From Costus lasius (lineage: Eukaryota; Streptophyta; Magnoliopsida; Zingiberales; Costaceae), in the NCBI GenBank assembly GCA_027563935.2, contig CM050449.1, positions 9,762,001-9,826,000 on the forward strand: DNA of 64,000 nt, written 5' to 3'. Position 1 is the first letter of the stretch, and each line of letters begins with the position of its first letter. Shown here piece after piece: positions 10,315 through 22,564 of this stretch. The translations under genes and the position numbers were made by a program. The notes beneath the pieces are model-generated. The model was given only the letters and a program-made list of their open reading frames with translations, was not told where the DNA came from and searched no databases.

Positions 10315-12509
10315 CATTAGCGAGCGCGCGTGCTCGGTTTTGTCACGGCTGAATGGCTGATGTGCGATTCTCTCAAGCCTCCTCTGATTGGGTGGCTGAG
10401 TCAGTTGTCACTAACTAACGGTCCTGTACCCATTAATTGAAAATTTAATGATAGCTTTATTTACTATTAAAATTAATTTATAATAAGATGTCCTTACGTG
10501 GAAAATCAAGATTTTTTTTTCTTTATTTATTTTGAGATGAAGACGCTATTGGTCGAGTGTTACATCCATCAAAAGGTAAAATCCTTCTGCTGAAAGTAGG
10601 GTTGACCATTAATGTTTAACCCGATAAATTGCACTGAATTGAACTGAATTAATTGGTTCGGTTCAATTTTTGGTTAATCTAAGTCGGTTCGATTTATTGT
10701 GGGTGAAATCGATCTCAATTCGGTTCGGTTTCGGTTTGCCCTTAATCGATTTGGTTCAAATCGAATAGACACGAGTTGAGGCGGGCGACGAGGGTAGGAT
10801 GGAAATCAATCGACGACGATGAGGGTAGAAAAAAATAAATTTATAAAATAAAGCTTATTTGATTTTAATCGGTTTGAATCGAACCGAGTCGGTTCGGTTC
10901 TTATTCGGTTTGAAAGTAATTTGATTCGGGTTCGGGTTATTACCATTAGAATAAAATAAGTTCGATTTGCCCTTAATCGGTCCGGTTCAAACTGAATAGA
11001 CATTCCTAAAAGTAGTTGACAGCCCTACAAGTAGCTGACATCCGCATCTTCCAACCTCTACTACACCTACAAAAATTTGTTTTGATTCTACTAAAGCGTG
11101 ATTCTTATATAAGAAAGCTTATTTTCTCTAGCATATTCTTGTTGCAAATGCTCATGTTGCCTCAATTTTGGCTTTCCTTAAAATACAAGTACAACATTTC
11201 TTTGTGGTTTTAACAATTTGGTATTATATTTTTTTGGATTTTTTTTAAATCAAATAAACATTGTAATATAGTATCTAAGCTCATTTTTGTGTTTTCTTAT
11301 TCTCATTGAAAGCTAAAAAAATAAAATAAAATCACTGGGTCACATTTGAGTTATCCATCTATCTAAAACTGCAAATCTTAAAGCTGGGTTACATTTACGT
11401 TATATTAAGATTCACATATTCTAAGACATGGATGACTCATATATGGCCTTGCCTAAGATTTTTTTTTAAAAAAAATTATTTAAGATTTTTTCTCAAAAAA
11501 ATGAGGCTTTATTTTAATAGGTAAAACCCAATCCGTAGACGGTGGAAAAAAACAGCAATGGCCAAACTATATGACACTTTTAAATGCTTTAATACTAAAA
11601 AAAATAATAGACCAAAGCTAATGCATAGAAACATAATTAGCACCCCCTCCCTTTACTTCCCGTGAACTAAAAATTAACATAGATGGTGCTTGGCAATAAT
11701 TTGATAAAGAAAGTTAGCATATACTATCATTTTAGAGATGCGACTATAAGAAAAATTTCTAGCCAAGTTCACGCATTTTAGGTAAGGTCTCACTAGAGTC
11801 GTCGAATTTAATAAAAGTGTGAATCTTTAACTAGGTCACATCATTGTCAATTTAAAATTGTCACCTTCATCAAATTCGACAGCTAAATTGTCGCCTTCAT
11901 CAAATTCGACAGCTAAGGTATTAGCTGTGCCTAAGATGCGTCACTACTTAGTTTTTTTTTCCCCAAACAAAATCTTTAGTTCTAAAGCTTCCAGTGAGAA
12001 AAGTGCTCTACCACATCCACTAAAGCAAGAACATTAGCTCCAGATAATTATCGAGACCTATGATAAGCCTGGGACAACGATAAAAATCCAGAAATATAAA
12101 GCATATTATACCTGACAGGTTCTAGGTTGTCTTCATTTTTTTGCCTGCGAAACAAAACAAACCCACAAATTGGTTTGTTAGAAAGAATCTCCAAAGCATG
12201 TAATCTATAGTCTCAATATTGGCCAAATGATTTTACCTGTATTAAGCAGCCATATAAACAAAGCTTTGTATTTGAAAAAATAAATACTTGAACTCGATGT
12301 GAATATAAATATGATATATACAGAAGATGGCTGTATACATTTTAAGGCAAGTGTGGAACATCCCAAGGAAAAAATAATAAGTAAATTGGAGCTCAATCGA
12401 AATGGTTAGAAAACAAAAACAAAAAACGAAAAAAAAAGGAAAAGAAAGCTATTGGCAAGGCACCGGAAGGAAAAATTTTTGGCAGAAGTCAACATGGAGC
12501 CAATGAAAA

Positions 12510-15500
12510 CTATGACACAGTCTGAATTGTCACTGATGTTGAGATTTTCCTGTGCAACCTTCCTTTGATCTGCCTGATCTTGGCATCCACCCTTGCAGAA
12601 AAGCCAATGTTAGTCTTCTGCCTTGCTTTAGATTTCTCTCGCTTCCACATATGTTGATCCTCCTCGTCCTTCTTATAGTGCTTGATTTCCTGGATCACAT
12701 GGTGATCCAGCGGATTGAAGGTCCTCTGGAAGGAAATATGGACGAAATATGGAATATTACAGGCTGCAGTAACTAAAAGAGTTACGGTCCAATAAATTGG
12801 TGCTGGACCAAGGGCTTCCTGGAGTATCATGAATGAGTTTCCTGAGATTGTTGGTGGGGCCAATCCATAGGCAAATAAGAAGAGGTACCATGTAGCGACG
12901 CTGCCCCACACAAAGAGATGTTGGATCCATGTGAAGTGGCTCATAATGAAGGCAATTTGCACATTTACGGCCCATGTAATACAGGTGAACATGGTGGCAC
13001 CAATGGCAGCCATATCGGCAGTCTGACCCTCACTTCGGAGCACCCCAAGGTAGAGAATTCCAACGTTGAGGACAAATACGGCAAAGGATGCATAAAGGCC
13101 GTTGAGCATCCAACCAATAATCCGATACCAACCAAAGAACAAGTTTTTAACCCCTTGCTGGAATAATGCTGGGAACTGCATAATAAGTGGGTGAAACGGT
13201 TCAATTTTGATCGTTAAATAAAGACATTATCTGAATGGACTATTATTTCATAGTACCGTAAATGATGTCTCTAACTGACTATTTGTATGAAAGTAAAATA
13301 TTTTAAATATTAGCTAAAGAACTCAAAGCACACCTGTAAGCACACTTCAGATGAAACATCCTGCTCGAATGCTCCAAGTGATATTACAGGCAAGGAGGTC
13401 AGGACAACATTATAAAGGAGCATGTACCAGTCATCATATACAGCCTGCCCCGAGAAGCCAGTATATGCCTCGAAGTAGAATATCGTAAGCCCGAAAGCTA
13501 TATTTTTATAGAAGAAGTAACAAATCTGGAAAACATCCAACAGAGTAGCTTGTAAATAGTTTATTCGTTCGCATAAAAAAAGTGATTATCGTAAGTGCAA
13601 AAAAAAAATGAATTCATAGTTCCTCAATTCTCACCATGAGTGCTATCCTCTTATAACACCAGTGTCCATGTACAATTAGAAGTCGTTCAAGGAATCTGAA
13701 TTGGGAAATAGAGAAATCACTAGCCATCACAGCCTGCGAGAAATCAAGTATTCACCCAGCGATTCTAAATTTTACGGGATTCTGACATTTTAAATAATTT
13801 GAACTGGACAAATATTTAATTCTACACAATCACATTATTAGTCATTTACCAACCTGCATTCCTTCTACTCCACTAATACCAACACCAATGTCTGCCTCTT
13901 GAATCATGCCTACATCATTTGCACCATCACCTACAGCCAATGTAACTTTCCCGGTGCCTTCTTTTACCAATCTTGTCACCTATATCAAGAAGTGAGATCT
14001 TTGAAAGATTTGCATGGTGATAATTTTAGCCTGTCATTCTACAGTATTGAATGATGACAACTACCAGTGCTTTCTGTCTTGGAGAGACACGACAACATAT
14101 CACAGAAGCACAATCAACTGCTAGATTCAAAAAATGATTCTTTAAATTATCCTCCAGAGCATATGTTAGGGCTTTTCCATCAATTATTAGTGCAAATGCC
14201 GCATAAGGGTCCTTCTCTAGCTTGATCATTTGGGAGGCATTGGTTATCTGCATCATAAGGCTCTCTCTTGCCGCCTGATCAGTCATCAAACATAAACGCA
14301 CACCCTACCATAAAATCAAATTTCTGCATAGAACAAGATCACGAGAAGTAATTGAATACATATTATAAAGATGTACCTTATCTGGATCTTGTGTCAGTAG
14401 ATCGGCGTTTGCAATCGATAAAGAAATTTGCTTCATCCCTTGCCTAAGTAAACTGCAAGCAAATCTGCAAAGGAATATAGTTCTCAATGTAGCACACTGA
14501 AAGAACTTATAGCAGTTAAATGATCTTAACAAGGATAATTCGTTTTCAGCCATGAGCGTAGTTCAAGAGATATACCCTATGTTGATTGCTGTTTCAATTT
14601 TATCACCAGTCAGAACCCAAAGCTTGAGACCAGCTTGAGCTAATTTGTCAATACATTGAGGAACCTGTACAGTAGTCAACTATCAACAAGTGAGGCAAAT
14701 ACAAACTAACAGACCAAAAAAGCAAGTGACAAGAACTTACTCCTTTCTGTAATTTGTCTTCAACCGCAGTTGCACCAACAAGAATCAAATCTCTTTCAAT
14801 CAATTCAGAGGCTCGCTCAACTTGAGCTTCCCTTTCTGATCCAATTGTAGTTTTTGCTTTTAGGAACTCATTGTTCCAAGTAGTATACTCTGATTCCTCG
14901 AGCACCCTATATGCCAGTGCTAATGTCCGTAAGCCTGCTTCGCCATATTCATTTAGATGTTTGCACGTATCAGCCTCAAACAATCTTCCATTTTTCGCAA
15001 GTCTATCAAGGATGATGCTGCTCATAAAATAAAAATAATGAAGCTTCAAGAATAAGTGGTAACTGGATTAATTTTCAGTTATCGTTAATTAAATGAATAC
15101 AAATTCATCCAGTGTGCATTAAATGGTTAGACAACAATAATAGGTTATCACTAAAGATGCAGTAATCGACTAAATAAAGTATCAAGCAAACACGAAGTAA
15201 GATCGTACCTGTCAGCACCTTTACAAAAGAGTAAAATCTGCCCACCCTCATCACGTAAAATTACCGACATTCTCTTCCTTTTACTGTTGAACTCCAGTAG
15301 ATTGAGAATCTTGAACTCCCTGCAACATACTTCTTAAGATGACAAATATCTACAATAGACAAAAGTGACTACCTACTAAGATATAAAGATTTTAGTATGA
15401 CCTCTCAGCTGGTCCCTCTGGAGAAGAATATTTCTCCCTGATGTATACACTAGACTGAGTCCTCTTGCAAAATTCAAAGCCAAACTCCCTGGCTGCAACA

Positions 15501-17218
15501 AGAAATGCCGCTTCATCTGGTGATTCTGATTCATAGGTCAAACTGTCAGTTTCCTTGTTTTGTTCAGGAATTGCCGTGTGGCACACAGCAAGTATCCTGA
15601 AGAACAGAAGCATGGTACTTGCAGTGGGTTCTTTTGTCCAGTTTCCTTGCATTAGGCGATCATCTTCAAAACTGAAACCTCTTATGGTATTCTTTGGCCT
15701 TTTCTCGACCATACAAGTAATCCCATTTAACAACTCAATCTCTGAAGATTCATGAGAACCCATATTGTCATCCCAAGGATGTCGACATCCATTTATCTGT
15801 TCAGTATCACCAGAAGTTTCTGATGCAATCTGCTTCGCAGCAGCGATTTCCACTTCACTAGCACGTATACCATAGGAAACTCCAGCAATGGAACACTTCA
15901 GAAAATCCATCTGATTGCAAGTTAGAGTGCCCGTTTTGTCTGACAAAATTGTATCAACTTGTCCAAGCTCCTCATTCAAATTTGACGTCCTAGCACGTGC
16001 AGGCTTACCAATCTCATCATCATACATCAGAACATCTTGGTTGATGAATGATGCTTGAACGACCTTGACAACTTCAATAGAAACATAGAGTGAAATCGGT
16101 ATTAGATATCCATAAAGAATAAGAGCTGTCACCAGATGGAAAACACCAGACAATGCTGGCCTTGAAGGATCATACAAGCTCGTTGTATGATTTGGTTGCA
16201 AGAACCACCAATTAGGCATCTTATATTTTGTCATAACAGCAAACCCTATTGAGCTAATAAGTGAAATGACCACAAGGAGACTAAAGAGGATGTATATAAC
16301 ACTATCCATTTTCTTTTCAATTCTGCTCCTCTTAGATGGCGATTCAGTTGAATTCTGCATAACTTTACTGTCATGACCAGTGAAGATAACCACGCCATAA
16401 ACATAACTTGTGTTCCTAAGCTTTGAATCTCTGAGCAGAATCTGGTTTGGATCTAGCACATAGACCTGCCTTTCATACTCAAAGTTCCCCACAAAAGTAT
16501 AAAGATTTGGATTTGGGTCTTCGCATTTTATGGTGGCTGTGAAGTCTCTGAAGGCCTCGTCATCTTCCAATGACACTGTCACCTCTAAAGATCTCTTGAC
16601 CTTCAAATTTGTCTCACCATCCAAATTCATTGTCTCCACATAACATATTCCATCTTCATAGCTTGATGACAATAGAAGAAGATCAGCTGGAAAAAATTGG
16701 TCCTTGTCAACCTTCACAACATCCCCAACCTGAATGTCCTGCCAATGCTTGTGGCCAAACAGTCCCTCTCCTTTGTGGACATTTGCCCTCCGCCTGTTAA
16801 CTTTCATATCCTGAATAAATCTCCGCCAGTCTTCCATTCCCTCTTTCATCATGCTCAGGCCGACAACGAAAGCCAGAGGCGCAATCATACTCACCGCAGT
16901 GAAGGGTGAAACAGGGGTGAGGGAGAGGATCGCCGCGATGAGAAAGTAGATATTAGCTACCCGACGGAATTGCTCAAATAGCGCCTTGGGGAGGAAAGTG
17001 ATCGCATTGTACCTTGTTGTGGTGATGTAGTTCTTGGTGTAATTGAGCGGCACCTTGCGGTGGAGTTGGGGCTGGTTGCAGTGGACAATGCGGGAATGAC
17101 CAGGACCTTTGGGATCAGAGGATTGTTCATCGTCCAACACCACATTCGCGCGGGCACAAGCAAAGGTATAGAGCAGACTCCAACGGAGTCGATCCCTTTT
17201 CCTTCCTCGTCGCGTCAT
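12510..17218 (-). CDS. P4-type ATPase, phospholipid flippase (ALA family, ALA9-12-like)
   Basis: Flips phospholipids from the outer to the cytosolic leaflet of plasma, Golgi or endosomal membranes, normally with an ALIS/CDC50 beta subunit. Ten exons: 15402-17218, 15209-15319, 14741-15017, 14576-14664, 14377-14464, 14065-14304, 13854-13979, 13635-13733, 13334-13525, 12510-13175. All have GT-AG introns and join in frame to about 1,234 residues, the usual length. Motifs: N-terminal RIVHCNQP and YTTTRYN-type entry; actuator-domain DGET (200-203); TM4 PISL (374-377), typical of P4-ATPases instead of the cation-pump PEGL; phosphorylation site DKTGT (Asp427); nucleotide-binding CKGADS and KLWVLTGDK; hinge [16 protein letters not shown] in exon 7. 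The last exon has the C-terminal transmembrane segments and a basic tail. The large first exon and [12 protein letters not shown] start resemble the ALA9-12 group. No disablement seen. Paralogue assignment is inferred. Confidence 0.94.
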
Positions 17219-17252
17219 TATTCCTTCGGTGGGTTTTCCTCTATCTCAGGCG

Positions 17253-17677
17253 CTAAATAGTAAGGTATCCATTCATTTATAATCCAAAGACTGGAGCTTT
17301 ATATCCAACTTCCATTGCCAATGCGTTTTAATATTTATTAAGTAAATGTTTTGAAAATTTCAAATCAGAGCTCCGCCCTATTGATAAAAAAAGGGACAAA
17401 AAGTGTCAGCGCAGCTGAAATCTTGCCCTTTTTTAAAATGCACCGTAATGTTAATTCGGCCACAAGAACTAGGGCAAGAAATGAAAAAAAAAAAAAAAAA
17501 AAAAAATCAAATTTGCCAGAGCGCGATAAATTAATAACGGAATTTCTGCTTGAAACAAAGAATTAGGCGAACAAACTAGATCTGCGAAGGTTTATGCCAA
17601 AAATGAATCAGTAAACAAATGATAGATCGAAACAGATGAGGCCAAGAACAAAGATTGAAGTATGATATTGGATTCAC
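17253..17677 (-). other. Possible 5'-UTR intron of the flippase gene
   Basis: On the minus strand a donor CAG|GTGAATC falls at 17678/17677 and an acceptor TTTAG|CGCC at 17253/17252, 34 bases before the ATG. The sequence upstream of the donor (17678-17850) is CT/GA-rich, as in plant leaders. An A-run of about 22 bases (17485-17506) lies inside. Leader introns are known in this family; this one is inferred from splice-site fit only. Confidence 0.35.
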
Positions 17678-17849
17678 CTGTAATAGATTGCAGCCCAAGC
17701 CTGCAGAAATCGTGCTCGGGAAGATACCAGAGAAAACGAGATTAGAGGGGCGGATACAAGAGAAAGATGGCAGAATGGAGCTTCTGCTCCCCCTCTATCC
17801 TTCTCTCTCTCCTCCGTCCCTCTTTTCCCTTGTCTCTTTTTTTCTCTCT

Positions 17850-19698
17850 CTCCAAACGCAACGGGAGGAATTCCCGGCCTTCGCGCATCTCTTGGAGGTT
17901 AAATTTTCCCCAACGACTATTTAACTTCCTATATAAACATACGCATTTTTAGTTTTTTTTTTTTCTCCAATCTGTTAAGTGTGGTTAAATTGATCGTGCA
18001 CAGCGAGACGAACGGGCATTGGTCGCATAATAGTGAGCTGGAAACAGGTGATTGAAATTAAAAATACCCAAGTAATATACCAGTCCAGGATTTGTGAGTA
18101 CGATTAGTTTAAGTGGAAATAGGTAGAGATGGTGTAGAAAGAGAAACTGAGTACGAATGTTAGTATCGACTATGCGGGCACCCGCACCCGCACCCGCAAT
18201 TGGTCTTGCACCGGTGCTCGCGCGGGAAACATTGAATGGTGTTAGAGGGCTAATGGTTGTGCTCATGTTCATACTTTTATGCTTAGGCTTTTGCTTTATG
18301 CGGATGATGGTTTTTCTTTTTTACCCTATGAAGAAAATATAGCTAAGAAAAAAATGTTTATTTATTTATTTAAATCTTTTTATGCTTCTATTCTATAATA
18401 TTTCAATTTTCTTTTCCCCTCTATGGCACATAATTTTATATTTTAAATGATTTTAGTTGAACCAATTTTAAAATGTTTTAAGAGTATCCATCTAGATACT
18501 TTATCTTATTTAGTACCTAGCAAATTTATCTTTATTCCCTAAACTAAACCAAAGAGTAAGATCTTAGGCTTTTTTTCCTTGGATAATTTATCTTTATTCC
18601 CTAAACTAAACCAAAGAGTAAGATCTTAGGCTTTTTTTCCTTGAAAAAAATCCTAGTGGAAAGAAAGAAAATGTGTTTTAATTATTACTTTAACAAAATA
18701 CCTTTTTTCTTTTTTCCACTATAGATTCCCTTTCAAAGAAATATAGTCTTACAGTCTGTTTCAGAAGATGGATAGAAAAGAAGAAGGAAAAGAAAAAGAG
18801 ATAGAAAGGAAATAGAGTAGAAGGGAAAATATTTTTTATTTCTCTCTTCCTTGTTTCACAGGGAAGAAGGAAGAAAAAACTCTCCCTCCTCCACACTACC
18901 CTCGCTGATGCCGCCGCCTACTTTGCCCTCCTCCACGCTAACCTCGCTGATGTCGTACGCTACCCTTCTCTCTTGTTTTCACTCTCCCTTGCCTAGACCC
19001 TTCCCTCCCCGGCGGGAAGCTACACCTGCAGAGCGATCTCGATGTCGTAGCCTGCAAAGCGAGGACAAAGGAGAGCTTCGGCGGCTGCGTTGAGCCGGCG
19101 AGCTCCTCGGCATCAGCAATGGCGAAGGTGAGCGTGTCAAGCGGGAGAAGGATGGGGAGGAGGATAGGGGGGTAGAGTGGATCGAGAAGTGGTATGTTCT
19201 CTCTATCTCTCTTCCTGTTGGCGATGCTGAAGGAGCACGAGTTGAGTTAGGAGCGGGCAGCGAGCCTGAGTGAGGAGTGCGAGTTGCTCGATATCGAAGG
19301 AGAGGGCGGCGGCGAGTGCGTCGACGTGAGGTTGATGGTTAGGGCTTCAGCGGCGATGAGAGACGCGAGGTGGGAAGGATAAAAAAGAAGGAATGGCTAT
19401 GGTTTCAGGGGAAGGTGACAATGGAAGAGGCGAACAACAAGGTTGATGGCGAGGAGAAGAGGCGAATGGTGAGGGAGCAAGAGGCGTGAGAGACATAAAT
19501 TTGTTTTCCGTCTAAATCAGAGGGGTTGGTTTGAGGAAAAAAATGCCTCAAATTTCTCTCTGATTTTCTTTTCTTTCTTTTCTTTATTTTTACTGAAACA
19601 AAAGAAAATATGTTTTTCTTTCCTTTCACTCCAAATATCTCTCCTCGGGCTATTAAAGTATGCTTATCATCATTCGCTAGAGTTACAATAACACTTAC
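17850..19698. other. Intergenic, probable transposon debris
   Basis: No gene recognised. The stretch contains the 62-bp tandem duplication listed separately. A GC-richer block (about 18880-19400) is flanked by purine-rich and pyrimidine-rich tracts that are roughly inverted (CTGTTTCAG near 18758 and CTGAAAC near 19592). It could be a decayed TIR element, but I could not define termini or a target duplication. Confidence 0.35.
18523..18644. repeat. 62-bp tandem duplication
   Basis: Two adjacent, nearly identical 62-bp copies, each starting AATTTATCTTTATTCCCTAA and ending in a T-run plus CCTTG. The near identity suggests a recent local duplication. Confidence 0.85.
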
Positions 19699-20952
19699 TG
19701 TCACGCCCCGGTCGGAACGGTCTAAAAACAACGCTTATCTGTTGTCTCAGAGCCGTCCGGCGGAACACCGGAACGTGATCGCGCTAGGGTTTCCGGACCG
19801 AATTTCGTCCCCAAATTCAAAACCCTAGTTCACGCTCACTTTTTATCCCTCAAATTACAAGTCTCTCAAAAGAAACCCTAACCCTAATTTGAGAAATCGA
19901 GAAAGAATCGAAAACCCCAAATTATAATACCTCAAATTCGATTTTGACCGAAAGTCAAAATCAATCGCCGATTTAATTTCTGTCGCTGACGTCACGCCTG
20001 ACGTCAGCCCTGGAAATCTTCGCCGCGCGTCGAATTTCGCTCGCCGCTTTTTCGATTTCGATCGCTGACGGAAGTCTTGCGTCAGCGCCCGATTTCGATT
20101 TCGAAATCCGATTTCACAGTTGACCAAGTCCTCGCGCCTTCGTCTCTTTCGCGCACGACGCCGCTGCGTCGTCCGCCGCCGAGTGCCGCCGCACTCCGAA
20201 CTTCACTGGATCTACTTGGAACGTGCGTCGCGCCGCCTGCGCTCAGCTCGAGCCGCTCCGACGTCGCTCAGTAGCCGACTGCCAACGAATACGTCGCCGA
20301 ACCAGAGCCGGAAACAGAGGAGGGAAGGTCGCCGGAGAAGACAGGTTCGTAGGGGAAAGCTTCATCTTTATTCTCAATAATAAACGAGTACAAAACCCCT
20401 CACCTCTCCTCGTCGCTCTTCCTCACGCCGGCGACGATCTCACTCTCATCGCCGTTCACAGAAACGCTCGTTCGCTCGCGTTCCGTTCGCCGTTCGTGTG
20501 ATCTCCCTCCGAGCTCTCCTCTCTGCTCGTCGAAGATCTCCCTTCGTTGAGCTTTATAGAGAAGCCGCTGCTTCTCTTCTTCTCCGCGGCGACCGCGTCG
20601 CCCGCGGACTCCGTCCGCTTCGTTCGGCGCCGTCGTTCGAATCCCGTGTCCGAAGCATACAGAGGGGAAGGCGATGCTGAGCTTCATTTTGAAGTCGTCC
20701 ACGGCTCCTGATTCTTCTGCGTCCGAGGACGTCGCCCAGCCGCCAGCTTCGTGCCCTCTGAGTCGCCCACCTGAAGACGACGCTGCGTCCGTTTCTTCCG
20801 CAGCAACGCGTGCGTCCCGTTTCCTCCGTTTCGAGATTCGATTTCGTAACGAAATCCGAATCTCGAATTCCTTTTACTGCTGTCGTCCGAGTCTTGGGCT
20901 TGGGTCCGGCCCAATCTCCTCTGGGCTGAACCGGGAAGCCCAGGGCCTAACA
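19699..20952 (-). repeat. 3' LTR of element 2
   Basis: Left-hand LTR on the plus strand, the 3' LTR in element orientation. The minus strand shows a TATA box TATAAAG near 20551-20557 and AATAAA near 20364-20369. The U5 carries TGACGTCA/TGACG motifs (about 19984-20125) and telobox-type AAACCCTA clusters (about 19819-19886). Confidence 0.9.
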
Positions 20953-21002
20953 ATTCTCCCCGGCCCAATTTGGACATCGCCCTCGATGTCCGGCGCGGGC
21001 GC

Positions 21003-22532
21003 TCAGGCCCGACCTCGCCGTTCTCTCTTTGCTTGCTGGCGGGAAGCCTCATATCTTTGAAACCTTTCTTCATACTCCACAGGGTCGTCTAAAGAGGGCC
21101 AATATCTCCCCTGGATCCGTTGGGGCCTGTCGTCCCTCTCTGTCTCTGAAGAATTCGAGGACTTCGGTGGAGCCTTTTCCTCCACTACTTGCTTCCACGT
21201 CTTTTCCTCCTGTTGGGGTTTCACCTCTTCGGAACTCGTCTTCTGTTCGACGTTGCTCTTGCCGACTGCGTCTTTCGGCTCTGTTTCTGCGGTTGTCGGC
21301 GATGGTCCTCCTGCGACCACTGAGGCGATGCGCACAACTCCTATGCGAGCATCTACTGGTTCCTCATCCTGCACCACCGCCGGTTTCTCAGCTAGCTCCC
21401 GATGCACTATCGCTGCAATAGCGTTCACCCTCTGTCGATCCGGACAGTCGCGTATCCGGTGCGGTCCTTTGCACAAAAAGCAGGCAATCGGTCTCAGTTG
21501 ACCTTGCCCTCGTTCTGCAGGTCGAGTGTTCCCCTGCCACGCTGCTTGTCCTCCGTTTCGTCGGGGAGAGAGCCTCTCTCTCTCTGGTGCTCTGGGTCTG
21601 GGTGGAGATGGTCGCTTCGGGGGCGACCTTTGTGCTCTCTGGAAGGTCGTCCCTGAAGTCCTCTGGTCCACCAAGGACTCGGCTATAGCAGCAGCCGTCC
21701 TCCAGTCCTGTGGCGCATGTCTTCGTACCTCCGTTGCCGCCCAGGGTTGGAGATTCCGGAGGAAGAAGTACCTCCTATCTCCCTCTGCCATCTCAGGTAG
21801 CTCCAACATCAACGCGGAGAACGCCCTGACATACTCCTGGATCGTCCCTGTATGCTTGAGCCGATCCACCGCCTCTCGTGCTTGGTCCACCGAGTTTCCG
21901 GGAAGGAACTGTTGTCGCAGTTCCTCTCGGAACACCTCCCAAGTCCAGTTCGCCGCCTCTGATGTAGAATCCACTTTGGTTCTCCACCAGAGCTTTGCGT
22001 CATCTGAGAGATATGCCGTGCACACTCTCACCTTCTCCTGATCTGTGACATGGTTAGCTTCAAAATATTGTTGCATGTCCCACAGAAAATTACCCAATAC
22101 TTTAGCAGATCTGGCCCCTTTGAACACTGCAGGTTCTGGGGTGCGAACCTTCCCGTTGCCATTGGGAGCCCCATACTCTGTCCTGGTTGCTGTAGAGCCA
22201 CTCCCTTGTGCCTGCGCCAGTGCCATGCGCATCACCGCGAGGTCCGCCAATATCTGTTGCTGAACTGCCGTGGTGTTAGCTACCTGCGTTGCCAACGTCG
22301 TCACCTGTCCTTGCAAAGCCCCTACTTGTTCTTGTAGGGCTGCCATGCCTTCAGCATTCAGGGGAGCCTCCACTACTCCAGCCAAAGCCTGTTGGAGAGC
22401 AAGGATCTGCAGTCTTTGCTCCTCTATCGTGCGATGGAGGTCCTCCACCTGAGGAACCACCGCATCTCTACTATTCCCAGTCAAACCGAGCACTTGCTCG
22501 ATCCGGGCAATACGATCTCCTTGATTCACCAT
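21003..22532 (-). CDS. Intact retrotransposon Gag protein
   Basis: 509-residue capsid/nucleocapsid-type protein, uninterrupted. The N-terminal third is Gln-rich and likely coiled-coil (IEEQRLQILALQQAL, LQEQVGALQGQVTTLATQV). The Retrotrans_gag domain follows at about residues 155-290 (LWWRTKVDS, EELRQQFLPGNS, QEYVRAFSALMLELPEM, YFFLRNLQPWA). A basic Arg/Pro linker leads to a zinc knuckle CFLCKGPHRIRDC with CX2CX3HX4C spacing. The tail is charged. Gag packages element RNA into virus-like particles. Here it is the only product of a pol-less element, so reverse transcriptase and integrase would have to come from elsewhere. The start ATG follows the primer-binding site by about 18 bases. Confidence 0.92.
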   Translation of the reverse strand: MVNQGDRIARIEQVLGLTGNSRDAVVPQVEDLHRTIEEQRLQILALQQALAGVVEAPLNAEGMAALQEQVGALQGQVTTLATQVANTTAVQQQILADLAVMRMALAQAQGSGSTATRTEYGAPNGNGKVRTPEPAVFKGARSAKVLGNFLWDMQQYFEANHVTDQEKVRVCTAYLSDDAKLWWRTKVDSTSEAANWTWEVFREELRQQFLPGNSVDQAREAVDRLKHTGTIQEYVRAFSALMLELPEMAEGDRRYFFLRNLQPWAATEVRRHAPQDWRTAAAIAESLVDQRTSGTTFQRAQRSPPKRPSPPRPRAPERERLSPRRNGGQAAWQGNTRPAERGQGQLRPIACFLCKGPHRIRDCPDRQRVNAIAAIVHRELAEKPAVVQDEEPVDARIGVVRIASVVAGGPSPTTAETEPKDAVGKSNVEQKTSSEEVKPQQEEKTWKQVVEEKAPPKSSNSSETERDDRPQRIQGRYWPSLDDPVEYEERFQRYEASRQQAKRERRGRA

Positions 22533-22564
22533 GTTGATGGATCACTTTAAGCTCTGATACCTGT

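Larger units (their letters stand above)
9708..12509. other. Intergenic: ZIP promoter side and flippase 3' side
   Basis: 9708-10420 is the ZIP leader and promoter and holds the G-box and zinc-deficiency motif listed separately. 10600-11000 is rich in GGTTCGGTT and GATTCGGG variants, a low-complexity pattern common in plant repeats. 11857-11916 is a 30-bp unit repeated twice (around CCTTCATCAAATTCGACAGC). 12100-12509 is probably the flippase 3' UTR. No further gene is seen. Confidence 0.5.

Noticed and set aside
18758..19605. A TIR transposon or Pack-MULE
   Set aside because: The purine and pyrimidine tracts are only loosely inverted and low in complexity, and no target duplication was found.
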